From positions 1 to 7,262 of the forward strand of contig DCGX01000056.1 of the NCBI GenBank assembly GCA_002315505.1: a DNA stretch of 7,262 nucleotides. The letters are read 5' to 3'. Position 1 is the stretch's first letter, and each line of letters begins with the position of its first letter. The stretch comes from Ruminococcaceae bacterium UBA1767 (lineage in GTDB: Bacteria > Bacillota > Clostridia > Oscillospirales > Acutalibacteraceae). The notes under the pieces are model-generated. The model was not told the DNA's origin. It saw only the letters and a list, made by a program, of their open reading frames with translations, and made no database searches. Position numbers and translations under genes: made by a program. Of this stretch, positions 6,174 to 7,262 are shown one piece after another.

Positions 6174-6620
6174 TTATAATTTATTTGTACCTCTGCGATT
6201 ATATCCGCCGCCGTGCTTGGAATCACGCTTAAGGTCAGACATTCTCTCGTCGCTCTGCTGCTTAAACTTAGCCATCATACTCTCAAAGGACTGAGCCTGA
6301 GATTCAGGAGTCTTCTGCTCCTGCCATGTGTTCTGCTGCGGCTTCCTAGGAGCATTGTTACGAGGTCTTTGCTGTGGCTTTGGGTTGTCAACAGCCTTTC
6401 TGATTGACAGACTGATCTTACCATCCTCGGAAATAGAAATAACCTTTACCTTAACCACTTGTCCGATTTTAAGGTGATCTTTAATTTCCTTAACAAATTC
6501 AGTAGCAACTTCGGAAATATGTACCATTCCTTTTTTGCCCTCACCCAAATCAACAAAAGCACCGAAAGCTGTAAAGCCCGTTACCTTACCTTCAACAATT
6601 GCGCCAACTTCTAACTGCAT
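6174..6620 (-). CDS. yabR: S1 domain RNA-binding protein (YabR / general stress protein 13 family)
   Basis: The product is 148 residues. Residues 5-74 form one S1 RNA-binding domain, with VGAIVEGKVTGFTAFGAFVDL (interrupted here only by naming: V5 to L26), GMVHISEV (31-38) and ISLSIRKA (69-76). A low-complexity segment rich in Pro, Gln, Asn and Arg follows (about 79-107), then a likely helix SFESMMAKFKQQSDERMSDL (111-130) and a basic Gly/Arg tail. This matches Firmicutes YabR-type proteins, thought to bind RNA and associate with ribosomes. The start has GGGAG nine bases upstream. It lies 30 bp after divIC in the same operon, which is the conserved Firmicutes order, and is closed by a strong terminator. 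Its exact RNA target is unknown from sequence. Confidence 0.88.
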   Translation of the reverse strand: MQLEVGAIVEGKVTGFTAFGAFVDLGEGKKGMVHISEVATEFVKEIKDHLKIGQVVKVKVISISEDGKISLSIRKAVDNPKPQQRPRNNAPRKPQQNTWQEQKTPESQAQSFESMMAKFKQQSDERMSDLKRDSKHGGGYNRRGTNKL

Positions 6621-6650
6621 AAACGAGTTCTCCCATTAAAATTTCTCTTC

Positions 6651-6953
6651 TCAGTTGTTGACAGAAACGTCGTAATACACACGTTCTCCCGGCATAACAT
6701 AACCGAGCTTATCCCTGGCAACTTCCTCAATATAACCGTCCATATCATCATTATCAATGTAATCACGGAGCTTCTTATTTTCTGCATTCTGCATCTGCGT
6801 CTGCTGAGAAACATTGGTAATCTCGTCCTTAACGGAATCGATCTGATGATTAATTGTAACCAAGGAGATAACAAAATATGCGCTGAGTGCGATTAAACAA
6901 AAGCTGACAAAGAAACTGCGCTTACGAGAAGGCTGTTTTTTCTGCTTTTTCAC
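6651..6953 (-). CDS. divIC: Septum formation initiator DivIC/FtsL-like protein
   Basis: The product is a 100-residue bitopic membrane protein of the divisome, which in Firmicutes partners with FtsL and DivIB at the septum. Counting from the GTG at 6953, a basic N terminus (KKQKKQPSRKR) is followed by one membrane segment (about 13-33, FFVSFCLIALSAYFVIS and following), then a coiled-coil stretch (about 35-63) and the family-typical EEVARDKLGYVMPGERVYYD near the C terminus. The reading frame extends six codons further to a GTG at 6971, but those codons contain the AAAGGAG ribosome binding site, so 6953 is the better start. It sits between yabQ and yabR, the standard order in spore-forming Firmicutes. 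Confidence 0.88.
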   Translation of the reverse strand: MKKQKKQPSRKRSFFVSFCLIALSAYFVISLVTINHQIDSVKDEITNVSQQTQMQNAENKKLRDYIDNDDMDGYIEEVARDKLGYVMPGERVYYDVSVNN

Positions 6954-6961
6954 ATTTGTCA

Positions 6962-6968
6962 CTCCTTT
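6962..6968 (-). promoter_or_regulatory. Shine-Dalgarno site that fixes the divIC start
   Basis: AAAGGAG on the minus strand (6968-6962) lies 8 nt before the GTG at 6953-6951. The longer possible start, GTG at 6971, would place this site inside the coding region and has no comparable site of its own. An out-of-frame ATG at 6954-6952 reads ATG TGA and is not usable. Confidence 0.75.
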
Positions 6969-6995
6969 CACTGATATTTACAGTATTACGGAGTA

Positions 6996-7025
6996 ATTAT
7001 ACAACAGGAACAAACACTTTTTCAA
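6996..7025 (-). promoter_or_regulatory. Promoter of the divIC-yabR operon
   Basis: On the minus strand TTGAAA (7025-7020) and a consensus TATAAT (7001-6996) are 18 bp apart. The start would fall near 6989, giving a leader of about 36 nt before the GTG. It lies in the 111-bp gap after yabQ, so divIC and yabR can be expressed without the sporulation gene upstream, as vegetative cell division requires. Confidence 0.7.
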
Positions 7026-7064
7026 GTCTTTTTTTACATTTTTTTAAATATTTTGGAAAAATAT

Positions 7065-7262
7065 TCACTTCATTTTTTGCTTAATTTTATATTTAATGTC
7101 TGATTTTAATCCGTGCTTAGGCAATTTTTCAAAAACAGGATTGAAAATATACCTTCTGACAATCAACGAATGCAGCGAAAAACCTGTCAGTTCACCGAAA
7201 AGTGCGTAAAAAAGCACCTGTCCCTCACACATAACAAGAAGGTAAATAAATGTTGCAAATAA
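7065..7262 (-). CDS. yabQ: Spore cortex biosynthesis protein YabQ, C-terminal part (cut by the window edge)
   Basis: An open frame runs from the right edge to TGA at 7067-7065 and gives the last 65 residues of a membrane protein. A hydrophobic stretch (LFATFIYLLVM) is followed by EGQVLFYALFGELTGFSLHS, which is probably a second membrane segment containing the Gly/Phe/Tyr-rich pattern of YabQ. A basic tail then ends in KIKQKMK. The assignment rests partly on position: in spore-forming Firmicutes yabQ directly precedes divIC and yabR. YabQ is needed for spore cortex formation and acts in the membranes around the forespore. The stop codon overlaps an 8-bp AT-only hairpin (7047-7065) that lacks a T tract in this direction, so no good terminator separates it from divIC. 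Confidence 0.7.
   Translation of the reverse strand, partial: LFATFIYLLVMCEGQVLFYALFGELTGFSLHSLIVRRYIFNPVFEKLPKHGLKSDIKYKIKQKMK

Noticed and set aside
7047..7065. Perfect 8-bp palindrome AATATTTT/AAAATATT at the yabQ stop codon
   Set aside because: The stem is AT-only and is followed by an A run, not a T run, in the direction of yabQ transcription, so it does not support a terminator call.

Overview
The window looks like chromosomal DNA of a low-to-moderate-GC, spore-forming member of the Clostridia, probably near the Ruminococcaceae/Oscillospiraceae. The support is a yabQ-divIC-yabR gene run (yabQ is a sporulation gene), AGGAG-type ribosome binding sites, TTGNNN/TATAAT promoters, and protein sequences of Firmicutes type. 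No tRNA, rRNA, CRISPR array, transposase or phage gene is visible.

Layout. On the plus strand, one large gene (139-2691) encodes an 850-residue protein. It joins an EF-G/TetM-like ribosomal-protection GTPase to a C-terminal NYN/PIN-like RNase domain of the Rae1 (YacP) type. It has its own strong promoter and a leader of only about 18 nt. A 457-bp gene-free stretch (2692-3148) follows. It holds a 152-bp palindromic element with perfect 26-bp terminal inverted repeats, a fragment resembling a dispersed repeat, and a hairpin that can act as a terminator between the converging genes. Everything from 3149 to the right edge is on the minus strand. Read in the direction of transcription, the order is: yabQ (only the last 65 residues are present), divIC (septum formation initiator), yabR (S1 RNA-binding protein), a strong intrinsic terminator, class I fumarase alpha subunit, THUMP-domain rRNA methyltransferase (YpsC/RlmL-N type), and a diacylglycerol-kinase-family lipid kinase.

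How the genes fit together. divIC and yabR form a short operon with a good promoter upstream of divIC; this is the usual Firmicutes cell-division/sporulation neighbourhood. The fumarase alpha gene follows the yabR terminator very tightly and has no beta-subunit gene beside it. The methyltransferase has its own promoter. Its stop codon lies inside the Shine-Dalgarno sequence of the lipid kinase gene, so those two are probably translationally coupled.

The most notable object is the GTPase-nuclease fusion. TetM-type GTPases and Rae1 both act at the ribosomal A site. The loop that evicts tetracycline in TetM is not conserved here, while all acidic residues expected of a Rae1-type nuclease are kept. 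I therefore infer a translation-surveillance or mRNA-cleavage factor rather than a classical tetracycline resistance protein.
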